Shown here one piece after another: positions 16,654 to 26,922 of a stretch of 64,000 bases of DNA (the stretch's first letter is position 1; every line of letters begins with the position of its first letter). This stretch comes from Martinezella lusitana. Lineage in GTDB: Bacteria; Pseudomonadota; Alphaproteobacteria; Rhizobiales; Rhizobiaceae. The notes beneath the pieces are model-generated. The model ran no database searches, was not told the DNA's origin, and saw nothing but the letters and a program-made list of their open reading frames with translations. The stretch covers positions 310,001-374,000 of the forward strand of contig NZ_WUEY01000005.1 in assembly GCF_010668395.1 (NCBI RefSeq), written 5' to 3'. The position numbers and the translations under genes were made by a program.

Positions 16654-18483
16654 TCAGCCCTCCAGCTCCTCGCGCAGCATTTCGAGCTCGAGCCACTCCT
16701 CTTCCATGCCCACAAGGCTCTCCCGCAGCTTTTCCATCTCCGCCGCAAGACGGTTGAACGTCGCGGGATCCTTGGAGAACAGGTTCGGATCGGCCATCTT
16801 CTTCTCGCGGGCGGCAATCTCGGCTTCGGCCTTGGCCATTTCCTTCGGCAGGTTCTCGAGAGCGAATTTCTGCTTGTAGGAAAGCTTGCCCTTGCCCTTC
16901 ATGCCATCGCCGCCGGAAGCCGCGGCTTCGGCCGACTTTGGCTTCTCGGCCGCCTTTTCCGCCCGCTTGCGCTCCTCTATGGCGCCCTTGCGCTGGGCGA
17001 GCATATCGGAATAGCCGCCGGCATATTCGATCCAGCGCCCATCCGGATCTTCCGGATTGGCGGGCGCGATCGTCGAGGTCACGGTGCGGTCGAGGAAATC
17101 GCGGTCGTGGCTGACGAGGATGACCGTGCCGGCAAAGCCGGAGACGATTTCCTGCAGCAGGTCCAGCGTCTCGATGTCGAGATCGTTGGTCGGCTCGTCG
17201 AGGATCAGGAGATTGGTCGGCCGCGACAGGATACGCGCCAGCATCAGACGGGCACGCTCGCCGCCGGAGAGATTCTTGATCGGCGTACGCGCCTGCTCCG
17301 GCTGGAACAGGAATTCCTTCATGTAGCCGGTCACATGCCGCTGCTCGCCGTTGACGAGCAGGTTCTCGCCGCGACCGTCGGTCAGATAGTTGGCGAGCGT
17401 ATCTTCCGGGTTCAGCTCCTCGCGCTTCTGGTCGAGTGTCGCGATTTCCAGATTGGTGCCGAGCTTCACCGTGCCGCTGTCCGGCTCCAGCTGGCCGGTC
17501 AGCATCTTCAGCAGCGTGGTCTTGCCCGCGCCGTTCGGGCCGACGAGACCGATGCAATCGCCGCGATGCACGCGGATCGAGAACGGCGCGACGATGACGC
17601 GGTCGTCATAGGCCTTGGTGATCTTGTCCGCCTCGATCACCAGCTTGCCGCTTTCCTGCGCATCGGACGCAGCCGCCTGCACGGTGCCCAGGGCTCCTTT
17701 GTGGCCGCGATAACGGGACCGCATGTCCTGCAGTTCGCCGAGCCGGCGCATGTTGCGCTTGCGCCGCGCCGTCACGCCATAGCGCAGCCAGTGCTCCTCG
17801 CGCTCGATCTGCTTGCCGAGCTTGTGCTGTTCCAGCTCTTCGGCCTCGAGCACCTGATCGCGCCAGGCTTCGAAATAAGCGAAACCCCGGTCAAGCCGGC
17901 GCGAGGTGCCTCGGTCGAGCCAGACGGTCGCGGTCGAGACTTTCTCCAGAAAGCGGCGGTCGTGCGAGATGAGCACCAGCGCGCTGCGGCTCTTCTGCAG
18001 CTCGCCTTCCAGCCACTCGATGGTCGGCAGGTCCAGATGGTTCGTGGGTTCGTCGAGCAGCAGGATATCCGGCTCCGGCGCCAGAACGCGCGCAAGTGCG
18101 GCACGACGGGCCTCGCCGCCCGAAAGATTGTTCGGGTCTTCTTCGCCGGTCAGGCCGAGATGGGACAGCAGGTAAGTTACCCGGTAAGGGTCGTCGCCTG
18201 GGCCAAGGCCGGATTCCGCATAAGCTGCGACCGTCTTATAGCCCGCGAAATCCGGCGCCTGTTCGAGATAGCGCACGGTCGAGGACGGATGGCGGAACAC
18301 TTCGCCCGACTGCGCCTCGACGAGGCCGGCGGCGATCTTCAAGAGCGTCGATTTGCCCGACCCGTTGCGGCCGACAAGGCAGATCTTGTCGCCCGGCTCC
18401 ACCTGCAGACCGGCACCGGCGAGCAATGGCGCACCGCCAAAGCTCAGGAAGATGTCGTCGAGTTTCAGAATGGGAGGGGCCAA
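16654..18483 (-). CDS. uup: ABC-F family ATPase, Uup-like
   Basis: A 609-residue soluble protein with two ATPase domains and no membrane segments. Walker A motifs are GRNGSGKST near residue 40 and GPNGAGKTT near 315; signatures are NLSGGEARRAALAR and NLSGGERARLMLAR; Walker B motifs are LLLDEPTNHLDL and LILDEPTNDLDI. A charged C-terminal coiled coil from about 525 (KRAEKAAEKPKSAEA onward) is typical of Uup. ABC-F proteins act on the ribosome, and Uup is also linked to DNA stability. Only 2 bp separate it from the thiamine pyrophosphokinase gene, so the two are probably co-transcribed. Confidence 0.88.
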   Translation of the reverse strand: MAPPILKLDDIFLSFGGAPLLAGAGLQVEPGDKICLVGRNGSGKSTLLKIAAGLVEAQSGEVFRHPSSTVRYLEQAPDFAGYKTVAAYAESGLGPGDDPYRVTYLLSHLGLTGEEDPNNLSGGEARRAALARVLAPEPDILLLDEPTNHLDLPTIEWLEGELQKSRSALVLISHDRRFLEKVSTATVWLDRGTSRRLDRGFAYFEAWRDQVLEAEELEQHKLGKQIEREEHWLRYGVTARRKRNMRRLGELQDMRSRYRGHKGALGTVQAAASDAQESGKLVIEADKITKAYDDRVIVAPFSIRVHRGDCIGLVGPNGAGKTTLLKMLTGQLEPDSGTVKLGTNLEIATLDQKREELNPEDTLANYLTDGRGENLLVNGEQRHVTGYMKEFLFQPEQARTPIKNLSGGERARLMLARILSRPTNLLILDEPTNDLDIETLDLLQEIVSGFAGTVILVSHDRDFLDRTVTSTIAPANPEDPDGRWIEYAGGYSDMLAQRKGAIEERKRAEKAAEKPKSAEAAASGGDGMKGKGKLSYKQKFALENLPKEMAKAEAEIAAREKKMADPNLFSKDPATFNRLAAEMEKLRESLVGMEEEWLELEMLREELEG

Positions 18484-18485
18484 GA

Positions 18486-19139
18486 TCAGACTCCGGTAAG
18501 GTCATAAGGGCGGGCAAGAACGATCGCCCTGCCGCTGCCGAGCGAAAAACGCACATCGCCTTCCGCCACGTTGGAAATGGTGCGCGATGCGCCGAAGGGC
18601 AAATGAAAATCACGCAAGGGATATCGGGCATTCTCGATGAAAAGGCCCGTCAGATCGCTGAAGCCAAGGACCGAAAACAGCGAGCCGGCCGGCAGTGCGA
18701 GCGTGAGATCGCCCGGCGGAAGCGGCACGGCCTCCTCGTCGCCGGATGTCAGCAACACGTCGAGGCCTTTTTCGGCCAGATGAACGCCATAAAGCAGGTG
18801 CTGGATCGCATGATCGGACCGCTCGCCGCCCATGGCGCCCACGAGGATGAGCCTGACGGCGCCGCGCTGGATCGCCTCGGAAACGGCAATCTCGCCATCC
18901 GTCGCGGCCTTTGCCGCCGGATAGGGCTGTTTCGGAACATCCGGAAAGGCGTCCTGCAGATCGGCGGGCGTGGAATCGAAATCGCCGACCCAGAGTTCGG
19001 GCTCCACCCCGAGAGCGACCGCATGGCGCATGCCGCCATCGGCTGCGATGAAGCGGCTGCCGGCAACAGCGGCGCGCAATCGCTCCGTCAGGCGAAGCTC
19101 GCCGCCGAGCAGGATGGTGAAGGTGGTGGACTGGCTCAT
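18486..19139 (-). CDS. Thiamine diphosphokinase
   Basis: A 217-residue protein with motifs of bacterial thiamine pyrophosphokinase: FIAADGGMRHA, LWVGDFDS, an ATDGEIAV stretch in place of the common KDxTDxE, and VGAMGGERSDHAIQHL. It converts thiamine to the cofactor thiamine diphosphate using ATP. The thiamine importer thiBPQ lies 2.4 kb away, and together they form an import-and-activate route. No riboswitch is seen before this gene. It is located upstream of uup in the same transcript. Confidence 0.9.
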   Translation of the reverse strand: MSQSTTFTILLGGELRLTERLRAAVAGSRFIAADGGMRHAVALGVEPELWVGDFDSTPADLQDAFPDVPKQPYPAAKAATDGEIAVSEAIQRGAVRLILVGAMGGERSDHAIQHLLYGVHLAEKGLDVLLTSGDEEAVPLPPGDLTLALPAGSLFSVLGFSDLTGLFIENARYPLRDFHLPFGASRTISNVAEGDVRFSLGSGRAIVLARPYDLTGV

Positions 19140-19211
19140 GGGCCAAGCCCATAGCGCAAAGTCATGTCCCTAGGGAAGAGCGCCATACGCAAGAACGACC
19201 GTGCCGGGCGC

Positions 19212-19739
19212 TCAGTCGTCCGTTTCCTTGAGGCGCGCCTGGAAAACCTGCTCGTAGCCGGTGACGTATCGGTCGAACAGCAGCGAGAAGCTTTCGATTT
19301 CCTCCGGCGTCCAATCGGCAAAGATGCTGCCGATGACGGAATATTTCTGCGCCTGGATTTCCGACAGCAGCCTCTGGCCGAGGGCGGTGAGCACCACGAC
19401 GATACGCCGCGCATCCGCCTGCGACGCCTTGCGGCGCAGGACGCCACGGGCCACCATGTCGGCAACGATGCGGCTTGCCCGCGACGGATCGATGCGGACC
19501 ATCTCGGCGATCGTCCCGACGGTGACCTCGCCCGTCGCCTCCGCCTGCCTCACCACATCGAGCACGTCGAGATGCGAAAGCTCAAGCCCGGGCGCAACGC
19601 TCTGGATGGCGAGCCTGCCAATCATGCGCCGCCCGGTCAGCAGGCGCATGCGCGTCATCGCATGGCCGATGCGCAGAAGATTCTCGTCTTCGGTCGGCGG
19701 CTGGGCTTCAACTTCTCGTGTATTCGTCGCGGATGTCAT
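19212..19739 (-). CDS. MarR-family transcriptional regulator
   Basis: A 175-residue winged-helix protein. The DNA-binding region spans about 55-125: LSHLDVLDVVRQA, VTVGTIAEMVRIDPSRASRIVADMVARGVLRRKASQADARR, then IVVVLTALGQ. Terminal helices form the dimer interface. It diverges from a DHA2 drug exporter with 167 bp between the starts, the normal arrangement for a repressor of an efflux gene that responds to the pump's phenolic or drug substrates. Confidence 0.9.
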   Translation of the reverse strand: MTSATNTREVEAQPPTEDENLLRIGHAMTRMRLLTGRRMIGRLAIQSVAPGLELSHLDVLDVVRQAEATGEVTVGTIAEMVRIDPSRASRIVADMVARGVLRRKASQADARRIVVVLTALGQRLLSEIQAQKYSVIGSIFADWTPEEIESFSLLFDRYVTGYEQVFQARLKETDD

Positions 19740-19792
19740 CTTTCCACCATATCAGAGGGAGAAAGGAAATAAAACATGCAAACAGCATTCAC

Positions 19793-19827
19793 TTGTCATT
19801 GACAATTATATGCTAATGGCACATATA
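19793..19827 (+). promoter_or_regulatory. MarR operator overlapping the exporter promoter
   Basis: A perfect inverted repeat TTGTCA-T-TGACAA (19793-19805) contains a consensus -35 box TTGACA (19799-19804). A 17-bp gap leads to a weak -10 CATATA (19822-19827), which is also the right arm of a second inverted repeat TATATG/CATATA (19807-19812, 19822-19827). Repressor binding would cover both promoter boxes of the exporter. Confidence 0.55.
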
Positions 19828-19906
19828 TCTCAAGTATGAAAACCGGGGCGCCCCGCGCATTCGATCGACCGCGCAGCGTTTCGGCCAAGCTCGGATTTCT
19901 TGCTCC

Positions 19907-21442
19907 ATGGACATGCAGACAACGTTCGCGCCGCTCGTGGCGGATCATAAACGGCGGCTTATCCTCTTCCTGTTTCTGATGACTGCCATGTTCATGGCGA
20001 CACTCGACAACCAGATCGTATCGACGGCGCTTCCGACGATCGTCGGCGAGTTCGGGCATCTGGAGCGCTTCGGCTGGATCGGATCCGCCTATCTTCTCTC
20101 GCTCTCCGCCGTCATGCCTGTCTACGGCAAGCTCGGCGATCTCTTCGGCCGCAAATATGTGATGATGACGGCAATCGCCATCTTCACCATCGGCTCCGCC
20201 GTCTGCGGCCTTGCCGTGTCGATGAATACGCTGATTGCCGCCCGCGTGCTGCAGGGCTTCGGCGGCGGCGGTATCATGGTATCGATCTTCGCCGTCAACG
20301 CCGACCTTTTCGAGCCCCGCGAGCGCGCCCGCTACCAGAGCTATTCGAGCCTGGTGCTGATGGCTTCCGGCGCCATCGGCCCCGTACTCGGCGGCACCAT
20401 GAGCGATCTGTTCGGCTGGCGTTCGATCTTCCTCGTCAACGTGCCGATCGGCTTCGTCGTGCTCGCCGGCCTCGCCTTCATGCTTCCCTATCGCAAGCCG
20501 GCCCGCCGCCCGAAGATCGATTACGCCGGCGCCATCGTCCTTGCCTTGACGACGACGAGCATCGTACTTGCCGCCGACGGCACCGAGCTCTTCGGATCGC
20601 TGCTGTCGCCGCAATGCCTCGGCATCATCGCCTTTGGCGTGATCTGCGCCGTGACCTGGGTCTTCATCGAGCGTCGTGCGCCGGAACCGATCGTGCCGAT
20701 GACGCTGTTCCGCAATCCGACATTCGGCCTGCTGCTGGTCATCTCGATCACCAGCGGCGCGGTTGCCATCGGCATGGTCAACTATTTCGCGCTCTTCCTG
20801 CAGACGACGACCGGCCTCTCGCCTTCGATGGCCGGGCTGCTGTTCATTCTGCTGACCGGTGGCCTCGTCTGCGGCTCGCTGTCCGCCGGCCGGCTGATCG
20901 CGGCAAAAGGGCGCTACAAGCCCTTCGCCGTCGCCAGCGCCGCCTGCAGCACCATCGCATTTGCCTCGCTCGCCTTCGTCCACGCGGGCACGCCCATCGT
21001 CTTCATCGGCGGCCTGATGCTCCTGCACGGCATCGGCATCGGCCTGGCACAGCAGGTTCCGGTCATCGGCGTGCAGAATGCGGCCTCGGCCCGCGACGTC
21101 GGCGCCGCGACCGGCGCCGTCACGCTGTCGCGCATGGGCGGCGCCTCCATCGCCATCTCCATCTATGGCGCCATCATCGCCGCCAAGCTCGGCAATGTCG
21201 GCGTCTCCATAGCCGGCGTCTCCGACATCGAGGAACTGACTCCGAAGATGATGGCCGCATTGCCGGAGGCGACCCGAGAAGCCGTCGCCAACGCCTATGC
21301 CAGCGCTTTCAGCCCGCTGTTCATGACAGCCGCTGGCATCTGCCTGCTCGGCCTTCTGACGGCGCTGACGCTGAAGAATGTGCAGCTTCCCGGCGCAACG
21401 AAGAAATTCGAAAGCCCGGCCGCCGCGCACGCCGCCGAGTAG
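19907..21442 (+). CDS. MFS drug exporter, DHA2 (14-helix) family
   Basis: A 511-residue membrane protein. DHA2 features are LDNQIVSTALPTIVGEFG in helix 1, GKLGDLFGRKYVM after helix 2, RVLQGFGGGGIM, and a motif-C-like SGAIGPVLGGTMSDLFGWRSIFLVNVPIG. Length and helix density fit 14 transmembrane segments. It should pump drugs or dyes out against protons. It is controlled by the divergent MarR gene. The ATG at 19907 is followed one codon later by another ATG (MDMQ); either is possible. Confidence 0.9.
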   Translation: MDMQTTFAPLVADHKRRLILFLFLMTAMFMATLDNQIVSTALPTIVGEFGHLERFGWIGSAYLLSLSAVMPVYGKLGDLFGRKYVMMTAIAIFTIGSAVCGLAVSMNTLIAARVLQGFGGGGIMVSIFAVNADLFEPRERARYQSYSSLVLMASGAIGPVLGGTMSDLFGWRSIFLVNVPIGFVVLAGLAFMLPYRKPARRPKIDYAGAIVLALTTTSIVLAADGTELFGSLLSPQCLGIIAFGVICAVTWVFIERRAPEPIVPMTLFRNPTFGLLLVISITSGAVAIGMVNYFALFLQTTTGLSPSMAGLLFILLTGGLVCGSLSAGRLIAAKGRYKPFAVASAACSTIAFASLAFVHAGTPIVFIGGLMLLHGIGIGLAQQVPVIGVQNAASARDVGAATGAVTLSRMGGASIAISIYGAIIAAKLGNVGVSIAGVSDIEELTPKMMAALPEATREAVANAYASAFSPLFMTAAGICLLGLLTALTLKNVQLPGATKKFESPAAAHAAE

Positions 21443-21519
21443 CGCCCTCCCGCCTGCAATCGACAAGGGAATCATTTCCCTTGTCATCCCTTCGTCACAA
21501 GGCTAAATCTGCCGACGCT

Positions 21520-21618
21520 CTAACGGGGTGCCTTATGTCCTACCGGACATCTGGCTGAGAGGCTTTGACCGGCCAACCCGCGGAACCTGATCCGGCTAAC
21601 ACCGGCGGAGGGATTAGA
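21520..21618 (+). promoter_or_regulatory. TPP riboswitch (THI box)
   Basis: All conserved THI-box blocks are present in order: GGGGTGCC, CTGAGAGG, ACCCGCGGAACCTGATCCGG, and GGCTAACACCGGCGGAGGGA. It precedes the thiamine importer operon by about 60 bp. High thiamine diphosphate should repress thiBPQ. Confidence 0.96.
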
Positions 21619-21635
21619 CGCGTGACGAAATCATA

Positions 21636-21677
21636 GCGCCCTTTTCCCCTTCAAGACGAAACCAAAAAGGAGGCGCC
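21636..21677 (+). promoter_or_regulatory. Shine-Dalgarno-sequestering hairpin of the TPP riboswitch
   Basis: GCGCC (21636-21640) plus the following CTTTT can pair with the AAAAGG/GGCGC region at 21666-21676. That masks the strong AAAGGAGG site 7 bp before thiB. No T-rich terminator is seen, so translational control is the likelier output. Pairing was read by eye. Confidence 0.5.
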
Positions 21678-21680
21678 GTC

Positions 21681-22709
21681 ATGCAAGACCGTTCGCTATT
21701 GTCATTCTTCGCCGGCCTGGCCCTTGCCGCCGGAACGACCTTTTTCGCCATGCAGCCTGCTGCAGCGGCCGACAAGACCCTGACCATCTACACCTACGAG
21801 AGCTTTACCGCCGATTGGGGTCCGGGCGCCAAGGTCAAGGCCGCCTTCGAAAAGACCTGCGGCTGCACGGTCAATTACGTCAGCGTCACCGACGGCGTGG
21901 CGCTGCTCTCCCGCCTCAAGCTGGAGGGTGCGGGCACCAAGGCCGACATCGTTCTCGGCCTCGACACCAATCTTGTCGACGAGGCCAAGGATACCGGCCT
22001 CTTCGATGTGAGCGGCGTCGACACGTCGGCCCTCAAGGTTCCCGGCGATTTCAAGGACGACGTCTTCGTGCCCTACGACTACGGCCATTTCGCCGTCATC
22101 TACGACAGCCAGACGGTCAAGAATCCGCCTAAGAGCATGAAGGATCTCGTCGAGGGCGATCCCTCGCAGAAAATCGTCATCGAGGATCCGCGCACCTCGA
22201 CACCGGGACTCGGCCTGCTGCTCTGGGTCAAGTCGATCTATGGCGACAAGGCGGCCGATGCCTGGACGAAACTCAAGGGCCGTATCCTGACGGTAACCCC
22301 CGGCTGGTCGGAAGCCTACGACCTTTTCACCAAGGGCGAAGCGCCGATGGTGCTCTCCTACACGACGTCGCCGGCCTATCACATGATCGAGGACAAGACC
22401 GACCGCTACCAGGCCGCCGCCTTCTCGGAAGGACATTACATCCAGATCGAGGTCGCCGGCCTCATCAAGGCCTCGCCGGACAAGGAGCTCGCCCGCGATT
22501 TCCTGAAGTTCATGGTCTCTCCCGGCTTCCAGGACATCATCCCCACCAGCAACTGGATGATGCCGGTCTCGGCAACCTCCGAGCCGCTGCCGGATGCTTT
22601 CAGCAAGCTCGTCGTGCCGACGAAGACCTTTCTGATGAGCCCCGCCGACGTCGACAAGAACCGCAAGGCCTGGATCGATGAATGGCTGACCGCCACCAGC
22701 GGCAACTGA
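21681..22709 (+). CDS. thiB: Thiamine/TPP ABC transporter substrate-binding protein
   Basis: A 342-residue periplasmic protein with a signal peptide (hydrophobic residues about 7-28 ending AAAADKTL). The mature start [17 protein letters not shown] is typical of ThiB. Later motifs are [13 protein letters not shown] and [28 protein letters not shown]. It captures thiamine and its phosphates for ThiPQ. It is the first gene of thiBPQ behind a TPP riboswitch, which makes the assignment very secure. AAAGGAGG precedes the ATG. Confidence 0.96.
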   Translation: MQDRSLLSFFAGLALAAGTTFFAMQPAAAADKTLTIYTYESFTADWGPGAKVKAAFEKTCGCTVNYVSVTDGVALLSRLKLEGAGTKADIVLGLDTNLVDEAKDTGLFDVSGVDTSALKVPGDFKDDVFVPYDYGHFAVIYDSQTVKNPPKSMKDLVEGDPSQKIVIEDPRTSTPGLGLLLWVKSIYGDKAADAWTKLKGRILTVTPGWSEAYDLFTKGEAPMVLSYTTSPAYHMIEDKTDRYQAAAFSEGHYIQIEVAGLIKASPDKELARDFLKFMVSPGFQDIIPTSNWMMPVSATSEPLPDAFSKLVVPTKTFLMSPADVDKNRKAWIDEWLTATSGN

Positions 22710-22719
22710 CGTCCTGACC

Positions 22720-24357
22720 ATGCTGACGGCATCCGAAAGAAGACGCGCCATTTCCGGCGGGGCGTTCAGCCTCGCCGGCATCGTGCTCTTCGTCGGGGTT
22801 GCCGTGCTCGTCCTGCTTGCCGCCGGCATCGAGTCCGGCGGCGAAACCACGCTGGCGGATCCCTACCTGCTGCGCGTCCTGCGTTTCACGCTGCTGCAGG
22901 CGACGCTTTCGACGCTGCTCTCCGTCGTGCTTGCCATACCGGTGGCCCGCGCATTGGCACGTCAGCCGCGTTTCCCCGGCCGGCTATGGCTCATCCGGCT
23001 GATGGCCGTGCCGATGGGCCTGCCGGTGCTGATCGGCGCGCTCGGCCTGCTCGGCATATGGGGCCGGCAGGGGCTGCTCAATCTGGCGCTTGCCGCGATC
23101 GGCCTGTCACAACCCGTCAGCATCTATGGCCTTACCGGCATCCTGCTGGCGCACGTCTTCTTCAACATGCCCCTCGCCTGCCGGCTGATGCTGGCCGGGC
23201 TGGAGCGCGTGCCGGCGGAATACTGGCTTGTGGCCGGCGGGCTCGGCATGCGGCCCATCTCGGTCTTCCGTTTCATCGAATGGCCTGTCTTGCGGGGCCT
23301 CATTCCCGGCATTGCCGGCCTGATCTTCATGCTCTGCGCCACCAGTTTCACGCTGGTCTTGATTCTCGGCGGCGGTCCGGCTGCGACCACGCTTGAAGTG
23401 GCAATCTATCAGGCGCTCCGCTTCGATTTCGATCCCGCCCGCGCCGTGATGCTGTCGCTGCTGCAGATCGTCGTCACGGTCGCGATCCTCGGCGCCATGA
23501 CGCTGTTCCGCTCGCCCGACGATCACGGCCTGACGAGTGGCCGCACACTGCGACGCATCGACGGGCAGATGCCGGCAGCCCGATGGGTCGATGCCGCGCT
23601 GCTGTCGGCGGCGGCGCTCTTTCTCGGCCTGCCGCTCGCTTCGGTCGTCGTTGCCGGCCTGGAGGCGAACCTTCCGAAGCTGGCTATCCAGCCGATTTTC
23701 CTGCAGGCGGCCGTCACGAGCCTTGCCATCGCCTTCGCCGCCGGGCTTCTCGCTGTCCTGACATCCTTGGCGATTATTCGCGCCCGATCGGTGATATCGG
23801 CGGATCGCCGCAAGACAATCAGCTTGCGCGGTCTGGCGATCGCGTTGAGTGGAAGCTCGTCCCTCATCCTGCTCGTCCCGCCGATCGTGCTGGCAACCGG
23901 TTGGTTCCTGGCGCTTCGGCCGCTGGGCGATCCCGGCGAATTCGCAGCCGTCCTCATCGTGATCGTCAATGCGCTGATGGCGCTTCCCTTCGTCATCCGC
24001 GTCGTCGAGCCGGCCTACGCCGTCCATGTCAGTCGCACCGGGCGGCTGGCGGCCAGCCTCGGCCTTCGCGGGATGTCTCGCCTTCGCCTGATCGATTGGC
24101 CGGGTCTGCGCAAACCGTTCTTCACGGCCCTATCCTTTGCCATGGCCCTTTCGCTCGGCGATCTCGGCGCCGTGGCGCTCTTCGGCTCCAGCAGCCTGAT
24201 GACCTTGCCCTGGCTGGTCTACAGCAAGCTCGGCAGCTACCGCACGAACGACGCCGATGGATATGCCTTGATCCTCGGCCTGGTCTGCCTCCTCCTCACC
24301 ATTGCCGGGACAGCGGGCCAGGGCACGGGCGACCATGAAAGCAGGCGAAATGACTGA
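22720..24357 (+). CDS. thiP: Thiamine/TPP ABC transporter permease
   Basis: A 545-residue permease consisting of two fused membrane domains, each with an EAA-like cytoplasmic loop ([24 protein letters not shown] in the first half; [24 protein letters not shown] in the second). This double architecture and the position between thiB and thiQ identify ThiP. It forms the inner-membrane channel for thiamine uptake. It starts 10 bp after thiB and overlaps the probable thiQ start by 8 bp. Confidence 0.95.
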   Translation: MLTASERRRAISGGAFSLAGIVLFVGVAVLVLLAAGIESGGETTLADPYLLRVLRFTLLQATLSTLLSVVLAIPVARALARQPRFPGRLWLIRLMAVPMGLPVLIGALGLLGIWGRQGLLNLALAAIGLSQPVSIYGLTGILLAHVFFNMPLACRLMLAGLERVPAEYWLVAGGLGMRPISVFRFIEWPVLRGLIPGIAGLIFMLCATSFTLVLILGGGPAATTLEVAIYQALRFDFDPARAVMLSLLQIVVTVAILGAMTLFRSPDDHGLTSGRTLRRIDGQMPAARWVDAALLSAAALFLGLPLASVVVAGLEANLPKLAIQPIFLQAAVTSLAIAFAAGLLAVLTSLAIIRARSVISADRRKTISLRGLAIALSGSSSLILLVPPIVLATGWFLALRPLGDPGEFAAVLIVIVNALMALPFVIRVVEPAYAVHVSRTGRLAASLGLRGMSRLRLIDWPGLRKPFFTALSFAMALSLGDLGAVALFGSSSLMTLPWLVYSKLGSYRTNDADGYALILGLVCLLLTIAGTAGQGTGDHESRRND

Positions 24358-25078
24358 CCGCGACGACATGAAGGAACAAGGCATCGCCATGGCCGGCGTC
24401 GAGCTGCGCCTCGGCACGCATGATTTCCGCTTTGACTGCGCATTGCCGCAGGGCAGGATCATCGCCGTCGCCGGACCGTCGGGAGCGGGCAAATCGACCT
24501 TCCTCAATTTGCTGGCCGGTTTCGAGCAGCCCGATCGCGGCCGGGTGCTGCTGGCGGGACAGGACGTGACAGGCCTGCACCCCGCCGAACGGCCGGTGTC
24601 CCTCGTCTTTCAGGACAACAATCTCTTTGCCCATCTCGATCTGTTCACCAACATAGGCCTTGGCATCAGCCCCTCGTTGAAGCTCTCCGCGCAGGACCGT
24701 CAAAGGGTTTCCGAAGCACTCGCGCGCGTCGGCCTGCCCGGTTTCGAAAAGCGCAAGCCGGGCACGCTCTCCGGCGGCGAACGGCAGCGTGCCGCCTTCG
24801 CCCGCGCGCTGGTGCGCGACAAGCCCATCCTGCTGCTGGACGAACCCTTCGCGGCGCTCGATCCCGGCCTGCGCTCCGGCATGGTCGAACTTCTGAAAAC
24901 CCTCCATCGCGAGACCGGCAATACCGTGCTGATCGTCTCGCACGATCCGGCCGAGGTACGGCGGCTTGCCGATCATGCCGTCTTCATCGATGGCGGTACG
25001 ATCAGGCTCGCAGCCCCCGTCGAAACCTTCCTGAAGACAGACGGCATTCCGGCCCTGACCACATTTTTGCAGCATTGA
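24350..25078 (+). CDS. thiQ: Thiamine/TPP ABC transporter ATP-binding protein
   Basis: An ATPase of about 242 residues: Walker [11 protein letters not shown], the Q-loop in [24 protein letters not shown], signature LSGGERQR, Walker [13 protein letters not shown], and switch histidine in VSHDPAEV. It powers thiamine uptake through ThiP. The start is uncertain: ATG 24350 overlaps thiP by 8 bp, while ATG 24389 (MAGVELRLG) fits the family N-terminus and has AAGGAACAAGG upstream. It is the last gene of the riboswitch-controlled operon. Confidence 0.93.
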   Translation: MTDRDDMKEQGIAMAGVELRLGTHDFRFDCALPQGRIIAVAGPSGAGKSTFLNLLAGFEQPDRGRVLLAGQDVTGLHPAERPVSLVFQDNNLFAHLDLFTNIGLGISPSLKLSAQDRQRVSEALARVGLPGFEKRKPGTLSGGERQRAAFARALVRDKPILLLDEPFAALDPGLRSGMVELLKTLHRETGNTVLIVSHDPAEVRRLADHAVFIDGGTIRLAAPVETFLKTDGIPALTTFLQH

Positions 25079-25348
25079 ATGCGACGCGGCATCTTGGCGC
25101 CGGCTTTGCCTTAATTTCGTCGCGACGGGCGGCTGAAAGTCCTGGGAAATGCTTGCTAAAATACAACGCTGCCACATTTAAACGGAGTCTCGCTATGCAA
25201 CCGGTGCCCAAATCGGCTACAGCAAGGGGTGGAGACCGTCCGGGTAGATGCGGATCGATGGGGGTGGAAGCAACCTTTATCGGCGCACGACAATGATCGG
25301 CCCGGTAACGATCAACCGGATATGGCGCCGAGCCGGCATGGCAGCGAA

Positions 25349-26881
25349 ATGAGTAGGATACAGGTACTGAAGCAGAGCCAGCGAGCAGAACGAAGGAAAA
25401 GTGCGACCGTCGCAGCCTATTTGCGCCGCCTTGTCCCTCTCCTTGCCGCCGCGATCATATTGGACAGCTGCCAGACGGTGCTGGACCAATCCTATCAGCC
25501 GAGCGTTTCGCCTTCCGCCAACCCGCAAATCGTCTCCGAGGTGCAGAAGAACGATCCGCGTGCACAGATGGGTGCCCGCGAGCATCCGCGCATCCTTGCG
25601 AGCTACGGCGGCGAATACAAGGATGCCAAGACCGAGCGGCTGGTTGCCCGCATCGCCGGCGCCCTGACCAGCGTGTCGGAAAATCCGCAGCAATCGTACC
25701 GCATCACCATTCTCAATTCGCCCTCGATCAACGCCTTCGCGCTGCCGGGCGGCTATCTCTATGTGACGCGCGGCCTACTGGCGCTTGCCAACGATGCTTC
25801 GGAAGTGGCCGCCGTGCTGTCGCACGAAATGGCCCACGTCACCGCCAACCACGGCATCGAACGGCAGAAGCGCGAGGAGGCCGAGGTCATCGCCAGCCGC
25901 GTCGTCGCGGAGGTCCTGTCGAGCGATCTGGCCGGCAAGCAGGCGCTCGCCCGCGGCAAGCTGCGCCTTGCCGCCTTCTCGCGCCAGCAGGAATTGCAGG
26001 CCGACGAAATCGGCATCCGCACGCTTGGCCAGGCCGGCTACGATCCCTATGCCGCCGCCCGCTTCCTGAATGCCATGGAGGACTACAGCCGCTTCATGTC
26101 GGCCAACTCCGACGTGGACCAGAGCCTGGACTTCCTTTCGAGCCATCCGAGCACGCCGCAGCGCATCGACCTCGCCAAGGCGCATGCGCGTGAATTCGGC
26201 GAGGAAGGCAAGGTCGGCGACACCGGCCGCGACTATTATCTGAACGGCATCGACGGCCTGCTCTATGGCGACAGCCCCGAGGAAGGCTATGTACGCGGCC
26301 AGACCTTCCTGCATGGCGGCCTTGGAATCCGCTTCGACGTGCCGCCCGACTTCCGCATCGACAACAAGGTCGAGGCCGTGATGGCGACCGGACCCGGCGA
26401 CATCGCCATCCGCTTCGACGGCGTTGCCGACACGGCGAACCAGAACCTGACGAATTATATTTCCAGCGGCTGGGTGACGGGCCTCGATCCCTCGTCGATC
26501 AAGTCGATCACCGTCAACGGCATGCCCGCCGCAACCGCGCGCGCTTCCGCCGACCGTTGGGATTTTGATGTGACCGTGATCCGCGACCGCACGCAGATCT
26601 TCCGCTTCCTGACGGCCGTGCCAAAGGGCAATATCGCCCAGCTCGATCAGACGGCGAATGTGCTCAGGGCCAGCTTCCGGCATATGACGCCGGACGAGGC
26701 TGCGTCGCTGAAGCCGTTGCGCGTTCGCGTCGTCACCGTCAAGCCCGGCGATACCATCACCACGCTTGCGGCTCGCATGATGGGCACGGACCGCAAGCTG
26801 GACCTGTTCAAACTGATCAATGCCCTGCCCACCGGCGCAAACATCGCGCCGGGCGACAAGGTCAAGATTATCGCGGAATAA
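25349..26881 (+). CDS. M48-family metalloprotease, BepA/YfgC-like, with C-terminal LysM-like domain
   Basis: A 510-residue exported protease. The N-terminus has a hydrophobic segment (LVPLLAAAIILDSC) with a cysteine in an imperfect lipobox, so a lipoprotein is possible. The zinc site is HEMAH, with a third ligand in ELQADEIG about 60 residues later. The C-terminal 55 residues (VTVKPGDTITTLAARMMGT onward) look like a LysM-type wall-binding module. BepA-like proteins degrade misassembled outer-membrane proteins in the periplasm. ATG 25349 gives the expected N-terminus but has a weak ribosome-binding site; ATG 25322 is an alternative. The 270 bp before it hold nothing I recognise. Confidence 0.88.
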   Translation: MSRIQVLKQSQRAERRKSATVAAYLRRLVPLLAAAIILDSCQTVLDQSYQPSVSPSANPQIVSEVQKNDPRAQMGAREHPRILASYGGEYKDAKTERLVARIAGALTSVSENPQQSYRITILNSPSINAFALPGGYLYVTRGLLALANDASEVAAVLSHEMAHVTANHGIERQKREEAEVIASRVVAEVLSSDLAGKQALARGKLRLAAFSRQQELQADEIGIRTLGQAGYDPYAAARFLNAMEDYSRFMSANSDVDQSLDFLSSHPSTPQRIDLAKAHAREFGEEGKVGDTGRDYYLNGIDGLLYGDSPEEGYVRGQTFLHGGLGIRFDVPPDFRIDNKVEAVMATGPGDIAIRFDGVADTANQNLTNYISSGWVTGLDPSSIKSITVNGMPAATARASADRWDFDVTVIRDRTQIFRFLTAVPKGNIAQLDQTANVLRASFRHMTPDEAASLKPLRVRVVTVKPGDTITTLAARMMGTDRKLDLFKLINALPTGANIAPGDKVKIIAE

Positions 26882-26922
26882 CGGTCAGCCCGCCATGTCA
26901 CAGGCGAGACGGCAAGCCTCGC

